A stretch of DNA of 6,456 nt from Chitinophagaceae bacterium UBA2467 (lineage in GTDB: Bacteria; Bacteroidota; Bacteroidia; Chitinophagales; Chitinophagaceae), in the NCBI GenBank assembly GCA_002342205.1, contig DDPN01000088.1:1793-8248 (forward strand). Reading direction: 5' to 3'. This document shows, piece by piece, positions 1 through 6,456 of the stretch. The translations under genes and the position numbers were made by a program. Numbering within the stretch: the first letter of the stretch is position 1; the number at the start of each line of letters is the position of its first letter. Under the pieces are notes generated by a model that was given only the letters and a program-made list of their open reading frames with translations, was not told the origin of the DNA and did not search any database.

Positions 1-1440
1 GGAGAAAGAATGGCGGTACTAAAGCAAAATCATTTCGCTTTTGATAACGAGACTGTTTTGAATACGGTTTTGATGGGCCATGCCCGATTATGGCAAGTAA
101 CCAAGGAAAGAGAAGCAATCTACTCCTTGGCTGAATTTACTGAGGAAGACGGAATCAGAGCGGGTGAGTTAGAAGCTGAATTTGGCGAAATGGGAGGCTA
201 CACGGCAGAGAGCGACGCTGCTACATTGTTGGGGGAGTTGGGAGTAGCGGAAGCATTTCATCAAACTTTGATGAAAGACATTCCTACAAATTTTAAGGTT
301 CGCGTATTGTTAGCGCAAGCGCTATTTGGGAATCCAGATATTTTATTACTAGATGAGCCTACAAACGGATTGGATATTGAAACAATCAGTTGGTTAGAAA
401 ACTTTTTGGCTGACTATGAAAACATCGTATTAGTAGTGAGCCATGACCGTCACTTTTTGGATGCTGTATGTACACATATTGCAGACGTGGATCGGCAAAA
501 AATAAAAATATTTACTGGTAACTACTCATTTTGGTACGAGTCCTCTCAATTAATGGCCAGACAATTGAGTGATAAGAATAAGAAAGTAGAGGAAAAGAGA
601 CAGGCTTTACTTGATTTCATTGCTCGTTTTAGTGCCAATGCATCTAAGAGCCGTCAAGCTACTTCTCGAAAGAAAGCATTGGAAAAATTGACCATCGAAG
701 AAATCGAGCCGAGTTATCGAAAATATCCCGGTATCATATTTCAGCCCTTGCGTGAAGTGGGTAATCAAATCCTTTCCGTTGAAAAATTGAAAAAGGTGGT
801 GGATGGGAGAACGCTTTTTGATCAAGTTAGTTTTACAGTCAATAAAGGGGATAAAATCGCAATTCTTAGCCAAGATCCACTGGCAATTACGACTTTTTAC
901 AACATTATCGCAGGAGAAGCGACTGCCGATCAAGGAAAATTTGAGTGGGGTAGTACAATCACCTGGGCCTATTTGCCGCAAGAAAATTCAAAATATTTTT
1001 CTGACGATCATACACTAATGGATTGGTTGCGTCAGTATGTGCCAGAGCATGTAAAGGATGTTGATGAGCCCTTTTTAAGAGGTTTTTTGGGTAAAATGTT
1101 GTTTAGTGGGGAGGATGTAAACAAAAAGACGGGCGTCCTGAGTGGAGGAGAAAAAGTTCGATGCATGCTGAGCCGGATGATGTTGCAGAACCCCAATGTG
1201 ATTCTTTTGGATCAGCCCACTGATCATCTTGATTTGGAGAGCATCCAAAGCTTTAACGAACAGTGTACCGACTATAAAAGCATTGTTCTTTTAAGTAGCC
1301 ATGACCATACATTTATGCAAACTGTTGCCAATCGAATAATTGAGCTTACACCCAAAGGGGTTATTGACCGCTTGATGACCTTTGATGAATATTTGGCAGA
1401 CGATCGCGTGAAAGCATTAAAAACCGAAATGTATTGTTAA
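1..1440 (+). CDS. ybiT: ABC-F family ATPase, YbiT/YkpA type (5'-partial)
   Basis: Soluble ABC-F protein with two nucleotide-binding domains (NBDs) and no membrane segments. This family binds the ribosome and adjusts translation; it is not a transporter. The reading frame is open to the left edge (codons before the ATG at 10 read Gly-Glu-Arg), and similarity to E. coli YbiT (about 530 aa) continues through that edge. The ATG at 10 is therefore internal, and roughly 60 residues holding the first Walker A are off-window. Visible: NBD1 Walker B LLLDEPTNGLD (near 340-375) and SHDRHF; the linker motif RFSANASKSRQATSR (about 625-669), characteristic of this subfamily; NBD2 signature LSGGEK (1138-1155), Walker B LLDQPTDHLD and SHDHTF. 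The NBD1 signature is replaced by IPTNFK (about 280-297), the NBD2 Walker A by SQDPLAITT (868-894), and the NBD2 catalytic Glu is Gln (CAG at 1213). Family assignment is very secure; the precise cellular role is not known from sequence. Confidence 0.95.
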   Translation, partial: GERMAVLKQNHFAFDNETVLNTVLMGHARLWQVTKEREAIYSLAEFTEEDGIRAGELEAEFGEMGGYTAESDAATLLGELGVAEAFHQTLMKDIPTNFKVRVLLAQALFGNPDILLLDEPTNGLDIETISWLENFLADYENIVLVVSHDRHFLDAVCTHIADVDRQKIKIFTGNYSFWYESSQLMARQLSDKNKKVEEKRQALLDFIARFSANASKSRQATSRKKALEKLTIEEIEPSYRKYPGIIFQPLREVGNQILSVEKLKKVVDGRTLFDQVSFTVNKGDKIAILSQDPLAITTFYNIIAGEATADQGKFEWGSTITWAYLPQENSKYFSDDHTLMDWLRQYVPEHVKDVDEPFLRGFLGKMLFSGEDVNKKTGVLSGGEKVRCMLSRMMLQNPNVILLDQPTDHLDLESIQSFNEQCTDYKSIVLLSSHDHTFMQTVANRIIELTPKGVIDRLMTFDEYLADDRVKALKTEMYC

Positions 1441-1518
1441 TTTACAGGAGCGTTTTTACTTTTAAAAGTTCAACGGGTACATTCGCCATGCTGAATTTTT
1501 AAAACAGCGCCTGTAAAT
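1440..1518 (+). repeat. Inverted repeat filling the gap between ABC-F and membrane-protein genes
   Basis: A 9-bp perfect inverted repeat: ATTTACAGG (1440-1448) and CCTGTAAAT (1510-1518). The left arm begins on the last base of the ABC-F stop codon and the right arm ends immediately before the next ATG (1519). Pairing can extend inward through CG/CG (1451-1452 with 1508-1509) and TTTT/AAAA (1453-1456 with 1501-1504), separated by small bulges. The loop contains a separate 12-bp palindrome. As RNA it could fold into a long hairpin reaching the start codon of the next gene; as DNA it resembles the ends of a small palindromic element. There is no T-tract after the stem, so it does not look like an intrinsic terminator. 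The repeat is seen directly; any function is inference. Confidence 0.55.
1458..1469. repeat. 12-bp perfect palindrome ACTTTTAAAAGT
   Basis: A perfectly self-complementary 12-mer 18 nt after the ABC-F stop codon, inside the larger inverted repeat. It could be a symmetric protein-binding site or simply AT-rich chance symmetry. No further repeat of it was noticed in the window. Confidence 0.3.
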
Positions 1519-2766
1519 ATGAAAGAATCAATATTGCAAAACCTGGAAAATCCAGTTCGGCTCGAGGAGTTGTATCGCTCAAACAAAACAGCATTTAAAC
1601 GTTCTTTTTTGGAGCTTTATCCATCAAGACCCACTTCTACAGTGGCTATCTGCTGGTATGAACGTTTTCAGGAGGAAAGCAGTTCAATTGCCTGGGGAAA
1701 AGGAGCTGATCTTATTTTTATCTTGATAGCCTCTTTGTTTGCCACTTTTATTGCAAAAATTCCGGAGTTTTTTAATGTATCGGAAAATGATTTCTTTCCC
1801 AGGAATATTAGCTTCATCGTTTTTCCTACACTAGCAGCCTATTTCGCCTGGATGCGGAAACTGCCATTAAAAGTATGTCTGGTCGTATTGGCCGTTTTTA
1901 TTGGAGCAGCACTCTATATAAATTTAATGCCTTTGAATCTCGAGAGTGATGCGATGATATTGAGCTGTATTCATCTTCCTTTAGTAGGGTGGTCCTTACT
2001 GGGTTTTGTATACACTGGAGGATCGATTCGGCAATGGGAGCAAAGACCAGAATTTCTTCGCTACAATGGTGATGTAATTGTAATGGGGTCATTGATTGTT
2101 AGCGGAATTATGATTTTATCTGGTATCACAATTGGATTATTTAGTTTGATTGGATTATCAATTGCAGACTTTTATACAAAATGGATACTGATTACAGAAT
2201 TAGCCGCAGCACCTTTAATGGCTACTTATGTGATACGGTTCAATCCGCAACTCGTTAATAAAGTATCTCCTGTTATTGCCAGGATATTCAGTCCTGTTGT
2301 GTTGGTGACATTGGTTTCATATTTAATCGGAATCGCAATTGCTCAAAAAGACCCCTATAACGACAGAGAGTTTTTGCTTTTATTCAATGGGCTATTAATT
2401 GGCGTGTTAGCAATAATTTTCTTTTCTGTTGTGGAGCTACAACGTACAAATGAAAGTAAGCTTGCTCTCTGGATAATTTTTTTATTGGCCATTGTAACAA
2501 TCATTGTAAATGCAATTGCACTTTCTGCCATTCTTTATCGTATTGGATCCTGGGGGTTCACGCCCAACCGAACTGCGGTACTAGGTGGAAATATCCTCTT
2601 TTTTGTAAACCTCGTTTTGATCACACTTCAGTTGCTAAAACAGTTAAGAGGTACAACTCCTGATGTAAATTCTGTTGAAAAGTCAATTGCACTTTTTATG
2701 CCTGTTTATGCAATTTGGGCTGCAGTAGTAACATTCTTCTTCCCACTTATCTTTGGGATGCATTGA
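1519..2766 (+). CDS. Multi-pass inner-membrane protein of unknown function (possibly DUF4153-like)
   Basis: A 415-residue integral membrane protein. The first 60 or so residues are hydrophilic and charged, probably cytoplasmic. About eleven hydrophobic segments follow, near residues 63-80, 95-112, 117-137, 145-165, 185-213, 222-240, 255-276, 285-305, 313-340, 352-373 and 388-411. The segment YRIGSWGFTPNR (residues 340-351), between two helices, resembles the RI..YGLT..R pattern I associate with DUF4153 membrane proteins; this match is from memory and moderate at best. No catalytic motif or transporter signature is recognised. The ATG at 1519 directly follows the right arm of an inverted repeat and has no Shine-Dalgarno sequence. 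It is 7 nt upstream of the amino acid permease gene, so the two are probably co-transcribed. Gene call secure; function unknown. Confidence 0.9.
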   Translation: MKESILQNLENPVRLEELYRSNKTAFKRSFLELYPSRPTSTVAICWYERFQEESSSIAWGKGADLIFILIASLFATFIAKIPEFFNVSENDFFPRNISFIVFPTLAAYFAWMRKLPLKVCLVVLAVFIGAALYINLMPLNLESDAMILSCIHLPLVGWSLLGFVYTGGSIRQWEQRPEFLRYNGDVIVMGSLIVSGIMILSGITIGLFSLIGLSIADFYTKWILITELAAAPLMATYVIRFNPQLVNKVSPVIARIFSPVVLVTLVSYLIGIAIAQKDPYNDREFLLLFNGLLIGVLAIIFFSVVELQRTNESKLALWIIFLLAIVTIIVNAIALSAILYRIGSWGFTPNRTAVLGGNILFFVNLVLITLQLLKQLRGTTPDVNSVEKSIALFMPVYAIWAAVVTFFFPLIFGMH

Positions 2767-2773
2767 ATTTTAA

Positions 2774-4216
2774 ATGAGTAAACCAATTCATAAAGGGCGG
2801 CTTTCATTTCGAGCTGCCCTTTCTGTTATTGTAGGGTCTATAATTGGAGCTGGCCTTTTTATGAAACCAGCTTCTATGGCCGCACAATTGAATCATCCCA
2901 TTGCGATGACCCTTGTGTGGGTCTTAGCAGGATTGTTTACTCTTTGTGGCACATTAGTGGTGGCTGAATTAGGCGTGATGATGCCTTCCAGTGGTGGGCT
3001 GTTTGTTCATTTTTCACATTGTTATGGGAAAAAGACTGGTTTTCTTTATGGCTGGTCAGCCTTTTCTGTAATCAATACAGCATCTGTAGCAGCGATTGCA
3101 TTCATTTGCGCTTACTATATTGATACGTTAGTTCAACTTCCAAAGTTGGATTCTCAAATTGAAATGTCCGTTGTTTGGTCAATTTATCCGCTAGGTAGTT
3201 TGTACCCACTAAAAGACTTTACAGTCAAGCTGCTCGCTATTTTTTTAGTGATCTTATTAACCTGGCTCAATACGCGCAGTGTTCAATCAAGTGGTCGGTT
3301 TCAATTGTTCGCAGCTGGAATAAATGGTGCAATACTTTTACTGATTCCTATATTAATTTTTACATCCAAAAATGGGAGTAGTACTCATTTTTATAGCAGC
3401 GCATCTATGTTGACTACTGTTCCATCCATTACGGGATGGGCGGCAGCGTTAACAGGTGCATTTTTTGCGTTGGATGGATGGATAAATATTGTTTCCATTG
3501 CTGGTGATGTAAATAGTCCTTCAAAAACTATTCCTCGTGCGTTGTTTATGGGTGTACTCATTTGTTTAACCCTTTATTTATTGATGAATCAGGCTTACTT
3601 GTATATTCTTCCTGTCGAAAAAATGGCACAAACTCACGTTGTAGCTGTGGAGGCTTTAGTTGCAGCAAGAGGGCCATTTGCAGCAGGCCTTGTTTCATTG
3701 TTGATAGTTTTTTGTACAATAGGTGCATTAAATGGAAACATTATGGCTTGCTCACGCATTACGTATGCCATGGGTAAAGAGAAAGTGTTTCCTTCATTTT
3801 TAGGAAAAAGGGATGCTTCCACAGGAAGCCCTACAGCCGCATTATGGCTGCATGGAGGATGGATTTCTGTACTCATTCTATCAGGTTCCTTTGACATGCT
3901 TGCAGACATGTATGTCTTTGTAACATGGATGGCATACGGACTTGCTGCATTGGCGGTATTTCGGTTAAGAAAGACAAATCCTAATCTAGATCGTCCCTAT
4001 CGTGTATGGGCTCATCCCTTTACCACTGGTCTTTTCATTCTATTCTCTTTTGCTTACTTGCTAGCCACCCTTTACAATGATGTTTATTTATTTTCTACTG
4101 GACAAAAACCTGTGATTAACTCTGTAGTAGGGCTTCTTTTTGTTTTGACAGGATTACCTTTGTATGCCTATTTCAATCGGAAGAATAAAATAGAGTTAAC
4201 TAATTCAACAAAATGA
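2774..4216 (+). CDS. APC-superfamily amino acid permease (LAT/SLC7-like)
   Basis: A 480-residue secondary transporter of the inner membrane with about twelve transmembrane helices, expected to move amino acids by proton symport or exchange. Diagnostic features: the unwound TM1 motif GSIIGAGLF (residues 21-29), which binds the substrate backbone in APC proteins; AELGVMMPSSGG (64-75), the conserved stretch after TM2; FALDGWINI with DVNSPSKTIPRA (231-256), the TM6 and following-loop pattern of the L-type amino acid transporter group; NGNIMACSRITYAMG (320-334) in TM8; and RPYRVWAHP (407-415) before the last helices. Length is normal and the gene appears intact. Substrate cannot be read from sequence; LAT-like members usually take neutral amino acids. 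It starts 7 nt after the preceding membrane-protein gene, and its stop overlaps the next start as ATGA. Confidence 0.95.
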   Translation: MSKPIHKGRLSFRAALSVIVGSIIGAGLFMKPASMAAQLNHPIAMTLVWVLAGLFTLCGTLVVAELGVMMPSSGGLFVHFSHCYGKKTGFLYGWSAFSVINTASVAAIAFICAYYIDTLVQLPKLDSQIEMSVVWSIYPLGSLYPLKDFTVKLLAIFLVILLTWLNTRSVQSSGRFQLFAAGINGAILLLIPILIFTSKNGSSTHFYSSASMLTTVPSITGWAAALTGAFFALDGWINIVSIAGDVNSPSKTIPRALFMGVLICLTLYLLMNQAYLYILPVEKMAQTHVVAVEALVAARGPFAAGLVSLLIVFCTIGALNGNIMACSRITYAMGKEKVFPSFLGKRDASTGSPTAALWLHGGWISVLILSGSFDMLADMYVFVTWMAYGLAALAVFRLRKTNPNLDRPYRVWAHPFTTGLFILFSFAYLLATLYNDVYLFSTGQKPVINSVVGLLFVLTGLPLYAYFNRKNKIELTNSTK

Positions 4217-4599
4217 AACTGAATTTGACTTGGCTGGGCGTTAGTGCAGGATTGCTGTTGGCTATTGGATGTTGGATGCCTTGGGTTATTATTGAATCCC
4301 AAAATTTGGTAATTACAGGCATGCAAACAGTTGGAACCAGCTATGGAAAGCCCGGGGTTCTCCATTTAATATTCTTTTCTTTTTATCTTCTATTTACCTT
4401 GATTCCTAAAATTTGGGCAAAACGATTCAACATTTTGGTTGTTGCGTTGAATGCATCCTGGATGATCAGAAATTTTTTGATTATTGGAATTTGTAGAGGA
4501 GGGGAGTGTCCAGAGCGCCAAATTGGATTATACTTAGTTGCAATCGCAAGCGTTTTAATGCTAGTTGCTGCCTTATTTCCTTCGCTAAAAGAGAAATAA
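4213..4599 (+). CDS. Small four-helix membrane protein, conserved hypothetical
   Basis: A 128-residue membrane protein with four predicted helices (about residues 6-27, 48-66, 72-93, 104-123). By the positive-inside rule (K2; KIWAKR at 66-71) both ends are cytoplasmic and the 28-47 and 94-103 loops are periplasmic. The second periplasmic loop carries CRGGECP (94-100); the two cysteines could form a disulfide or bind a ligand. The first loop contains GTSYGKPG (41-48). I recognise the general pattern as a hypothetical protein seen in Bacteroidota but cannot assign a function. Its ATG overlaps the permease stop codon (ATGA, 4213-4216), an arrangement that usually means translational coupling, so it may act with or near the permease. 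The 59 nt after it (4600-4658) show no clear terminator or promoter. Confidence 0.88.
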   Translation: MKLNLTWLGVSAGLLLAIGCWMPWVIIESQNLVITGMQTVGTSYGKPGVLHLIFFSFYLLFTLIPKIWAKRFNILVVALNASWMIRNFLIIGICRGGECPERQIGLYLVAIASVLMLVAALFPSLKEK

Positions 4600-4658
4600 T
4601 CCAAGAGAATTCTATTTTGATACTTGTTCCGTTGTCTCTATAGCTGCATACTTGCTGT

Positions 4659-5843
4659 ATGGGGCTTTGTTTTACTTCTTTTTTATGGGCAGTTATTTTT
4701 TTGTTTTCGAGCGTGAGTGTTGCGCAAACCGGGTTTTCTGTTTATTGGAACATGCAATCAACCATGCCAGCTTTATCGACGGGTTCAAATTTTCAAGTAA
4801 GTGAGCTGATGCCTGGTAATAATTTTGGAAATACTCAATTTCTAAATAGTTCTTCCACTTCATCTGGGGCTTATCCAGGAGCCTCCGGAGATCTAAATGC
4901 AGCACTTGCTTCCCGTACAGGACCTTTGGAAAAAGGCAGTAATGGATCTGCTTATCTCTCCTTCAGCATAACTGCCGCGTCTGGTTATAAATTAAATTTG
5001 ACTTCAGTCCAACTAGCAATACGATCTACGACAACAGGTCCGCAAGTTTGTGCACTCTTTTCTAATGCAGATGCTTTCAATACTCCGGTACTCAGTCAAC
5101 CCATTTTGCCCAATGGGGTTTGGCAGTATGTTCAGTTGCCTGTAACTGGGATACAGCCTAAGTCTAGTTTGGAGTTTCGACTCTATGGTTATAATGGTGT
5201 TGGAATTGCTGCTATTAATGTTGCAAATTGGCGACTCGATGATTTAAGAATTGAGGGGACAGTTATGCCAGAGAGTTTACCTGTGCAATGGCAGTACTCA
5301 ACTATTTCATCTTTTCCTGAATTTGTTCAACTAGAGTGGGGAACTACGGTAGAGCAGAATAGTAAGGGATTTACTATTTGTCGTTCCCAAGATGGAACGC
5401 ATTATACACCAATTGCTTTTATTTCTTCTATAGTAACTAATGATATGAGCTTTATGAATCGATATAAATTCATTGATTCATTTCCGCCTGCGGGTCCGCT
5501 TTTTTATAAATTATTGCAGGTTGATTGGGATGGTGTAGTAAATGAGGGAGTGGTGCGATATTGTTTCCGAGAATATTTAGACACGAAAAGTGCTCAGCCT
5601 TCAAACTTTAAAATTTCAGCTACCTCATTTTGCTTTACCTATCCATTTGTAGGAGAGGCTACGTTTTATCTGTATACTATCGGAGGTACTTTTTTAGGCA
5701 GAACTACCCATTTTTCTAACTTTATTCAGGGCGTAGCGATTCAAATTGACGTCTCTAATACCGAATTTAAGTCGGGTACTTATTTGCTAGTAGTTCAACA
5801 GAAAGGGAGAATCGTTTCGAAAAAAATCGCTGTGATCAAGTGA
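4659..5843 (+). CDS. Secreted two-domain protein with T9SS-type C-terminal sorting region
   Basis: A 394-residue exported protein. Residues 1-22 form a signal peptide (hydrophobic core WAVIFLF, cleavage predicted after SVA, before Gln23); unusually, its n-region has no positive charge. Residues about 25-203 look like a beta-rich jelly-roll domain found in Bacteroidota surface proteins (NNFGNTQFLNSSS; YPGASGDLNAA; WRLDDLRIEG near the end). Residues about 206-302 match the fibronectin-like module that often precedes the sorting domain (LPVQWQYS; VQLEWGTTVEQNSKGFTICRS; FYKLLQVDWDG). The last 80 residues resemble a type A T9SS sorting domain, ending SGTYLLVVQQKGRIVSKK, but the usual YPNP-like opening is absent. 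No enzymatic motif is seen; adhesion or carbohydrate binding is a guess. An in-frame TAG at 4641 and lack of other ATGs fix the start. The stop overlaps the converging aminotransferase gene by 8 bp. Confidence 0.88.
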   Translation: MGLCFTSFLWAVIFLFSSVSVAQTGFSVYWNMQSTMPALSTGSNFQVSELMPGNNFGNTQFLNSSSTSSGAYPGASGDLNAALASRTGPLEKGSNGSAYLSFSITAASGYKLNLTSVQLAIRSTTTGPQVCALFSNADAFNTPVLSQPILPNGVWQYVQLPVTGIQPKSSLEFRLYGYNGVGIAAINVANWRLDDLRIEGTVMPESLPVQWQYSTISSFPEFVQLEWGTTVEQNSKGFTICRSQDGTHYTPIAFISSIVTNDMSFMNRYKFIDSFPPAGPLFYKLLQVDWDGVVNEGVVRYCFREYLDTKSAQPSNFKISATSFCFTYPFVGEATFYLYTIGGTFLGRTTHFSNFIQGVAIQIDVSNTEFKSGTYLLVVQQKGRIVSKKIAVIK

Positions 5844-5862
5844 GCACTTGTAAACTTTTTTT
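5820..5862. terminator. Probable bidirectional terminator between convergent genes
   Basis: A near-perfect inverted repeat, CAAGTG (5837-5842) and CACTTG (5845-5850), gives a 5-bp stem with a GAGC loop. It is flanked by A7 (5820-5826) and T7 (5856-5862), so a T-run follows the stem in both directions (5 nt away on the + strand, about 10 nt away on the - strand). The stem contains the stop codons of both converging genes. Position and symmetry fit a shared terminator, although the stem is short and low in GC, which makes it weak. Confidence 0.45.
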
Positions 5863-6456
5863 AATAATCTCTATCGCTTCCTGAATTTGCTCCTTTGTAA
5901 TAACCAATGGAGGCGCAAACCTGATTTTATCGCCGTGTGTCGGCTTTGCTAGTAGTCCGTTTTGCATCATTTCCAGGCAAAGATTCCAAGCCGCATTTGG
6001 ATCAGGATGTTTAATTACGATGGCGTTTAATAATCCTTTGCCTCTGACTAGTGCAATATGTGGGTTATTAATTTCTTGAATTCCCCTTCGTAGTTCTATT
6101 CCTCTTTGCGCTGCATTTTCTGCTAGCCTATCATCCTCGATAACCGATATTGCAGTTTCTGCAATTGCACATGCCAAGGGATTTCCTCCAAACGTAGATC
6201 CATGTTGTCCGGGTTGAATACAAAGCATGATATCATCATCTGCCAATACAGCGCTGATAGGGAATAGGCCCCCACTCAACGCTTTACCTAGTATTAGAAT
6301 GTCAGGTTTTACTTCTTCATGCGCACAAGCAATTTTTTTTCCTGTCCTGCCTAAGCCAGTTTGAATTTCATCTGCAATAAATAGCACATTGCTTTTTTTG
6401 CACCACTCGGCAGCCTGTCTCAAATAACCGTCATCGGGAACGATTACACCCGCTTC
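5836..6456 (-). CDS. rocD: Ornithine aminotransferase, C-terminal half (5'-partial)
   Basis: Class-III pyridoxal-phosphate aminotransferase, ornithine--oxo-acid transaminase (EC 2.6.1.13), a cytoplasmic enzyme converting L-ornithine and 2-oxoglutarate to glutamate-5-semialdehyde and glutamate in arginine/ornithine catabolism and proline linkage. The frame is open to the right edge: the codons at 6456-6421 read EAGVIVPDDGYL, as in the family, so the TTG at 6423 is an internal Leu, not a start. In visible numbering: ADEIQTGLGRTG (residues 29-40), with Asp30 contacting the PLP ring nitrogen; LGKALSGG with the Schiff-base Lys59; HGSTFGGNPL (86-95), contributing to phosphate binding; and KIRFAPPL near the C-terminus, characteristic of the family. 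About 148 residues follow the lysine, the same as in human OAT, so the C-terminus is complete and roughly half of the protein is missing off-window. It converges on the secreted-protein gene. Confidence 0.95.
   Translation of the reverse strand, partial: EAGVIVPDDGYLRQAAEWCKKSNVLFIADEIQTGLGRTGKKIACAHEEVKPDILILGKALSGGLFPISAVLADDDIMLCIQPGQHGSTFGGNPLACAIAETAISVIEDDRLAENAAQRGIELRRGIQEINNPHIALVRGKGLLNAIVIKHPDPNAAWNLCLEMMQNGLLAKPTHGDKIRFAPPLVITKEQIQEAIEIIKKSLQVLT

Noticed and set aside
10..12. ATG as start of the ABC-F gene
   Set aside because: The frame is open upstream to the window edge, and family similarity (the YbiT segment before the KLRQ-like motif) runs through this codon; the first Walker A is missing, so the true start is off-window.
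607..981. Open frame of 124 codons on the - strand within the ABC-F gene
   Set aside because: It lies wholly opposite a conserved gene, gives no recognisable protein, and is explained as a shadow; the same applies to the other short frames inside 803-1018, 1898-2092, 3562-3909, 4168-4604 and 4693-4905.
1434..1464. Possible Bacteroidota promoter: TTG (1434-1436), 20-nt spacer, TACTTTTA (1457-1464)
   Set aside because: Spacing fits the TTG / TAnnTTTG pattern but the final G is an A, and in AT-rich sequence one such near match is weak evidence; not listed as a feature.
4611..4620. CTATTTTG as a -7 promoter box before the secreted-protein gene
   Set aside because: It is one base out of register with TAnnTTTG and no TTG lies at the expected upstream distance.
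6421..6423. TTG as start of the aminotransferase gene
   Set aside because: The frame continues upstream to the edge with family-typical residues (VIVPDDGYL); the protein would also lack its N-terminal half.
2774..6456. Permease plus ornithine aminotransferase as one ornithine/arginine uptake and degradation unit
   Set aside because: The genes are on opposite strands, separated by two unrelated genes, and the permease looks like a LAT type rather than a cationic amino acid transporter; proximity alone does not support it.
1..6456. CRISPR array, tRNA/rRNA, transposase, phage or defence genes
   Set aside because: No direct repeat array, tRNA-like fold, transposase motif or defence domain was seen on either strand by reading.

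Overview
This window reads as an ordinary chromosomal stretch from a member of the Bacteroidota, moderately AT-rich. Two things support that placement. The protein at 4659-5843 has a C-terminal region of the type IX secretion (T9SS) sorting kind, preceded by a domain with the LPVQW...VQLEW pattern common in that phylum. Gene starts also lack Shine-Dalgarno sequences, as is typical there. A Chitinophagales-like source is possible, but this is only an impression from protein flavour.

Layout on the + strand: (1) the 3' nine-tenths of a YbiT/YkpA-type ABC-F ATPase (1-1440, start off the left edge); (2) a short gap (1441-1518) whose two ends form a 9-bp perfect inverted repeat touching the stop codon of gene 1 and the start codon of gene 2; (3) a tight cluster of three inner-membrane protein genes: a multi-pass protein of unknown function (1519-2766, possibly DUF4153-like), an APC-superfamily amino acid permease of the LAT type (2774-4216), and a four-helix small membrane protein (4213-4599). 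Gaps inside the cluster are 7 nt and a 4-nt ATGA overlap, so co-transcription is likely. (4) After 59 nt comes a secreted two-domain protein with a signal peptide and a T9SS-like C-terminus (4659-5843). (5) On the - strand, converging on it, is the C-terminal half of ornithine aminotransferase (5836-6456, start off the right edge). The two converging genes overlap by 8 bp inside a probable bidirectional terminator.

Functionally the window mixes a ribosome-associated translation factor, amino acid uptake and ornithine/arginine catabolism. The permease and the small membrane protein are the best candidates for a working pair. I see no tRNA, rRNA, CRISPR array, insertion sequence, phage gene or defence system. 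The most noteworthy points are the strongly asymmetric ATP sites of the ABC-F protein (including a Glu-to-Gln change at the second catalytic position), the hairpin-forming gap at 1440-1518, and the compact convergent gene end near 5840. I did not find convincing evidence for a wholly new system.
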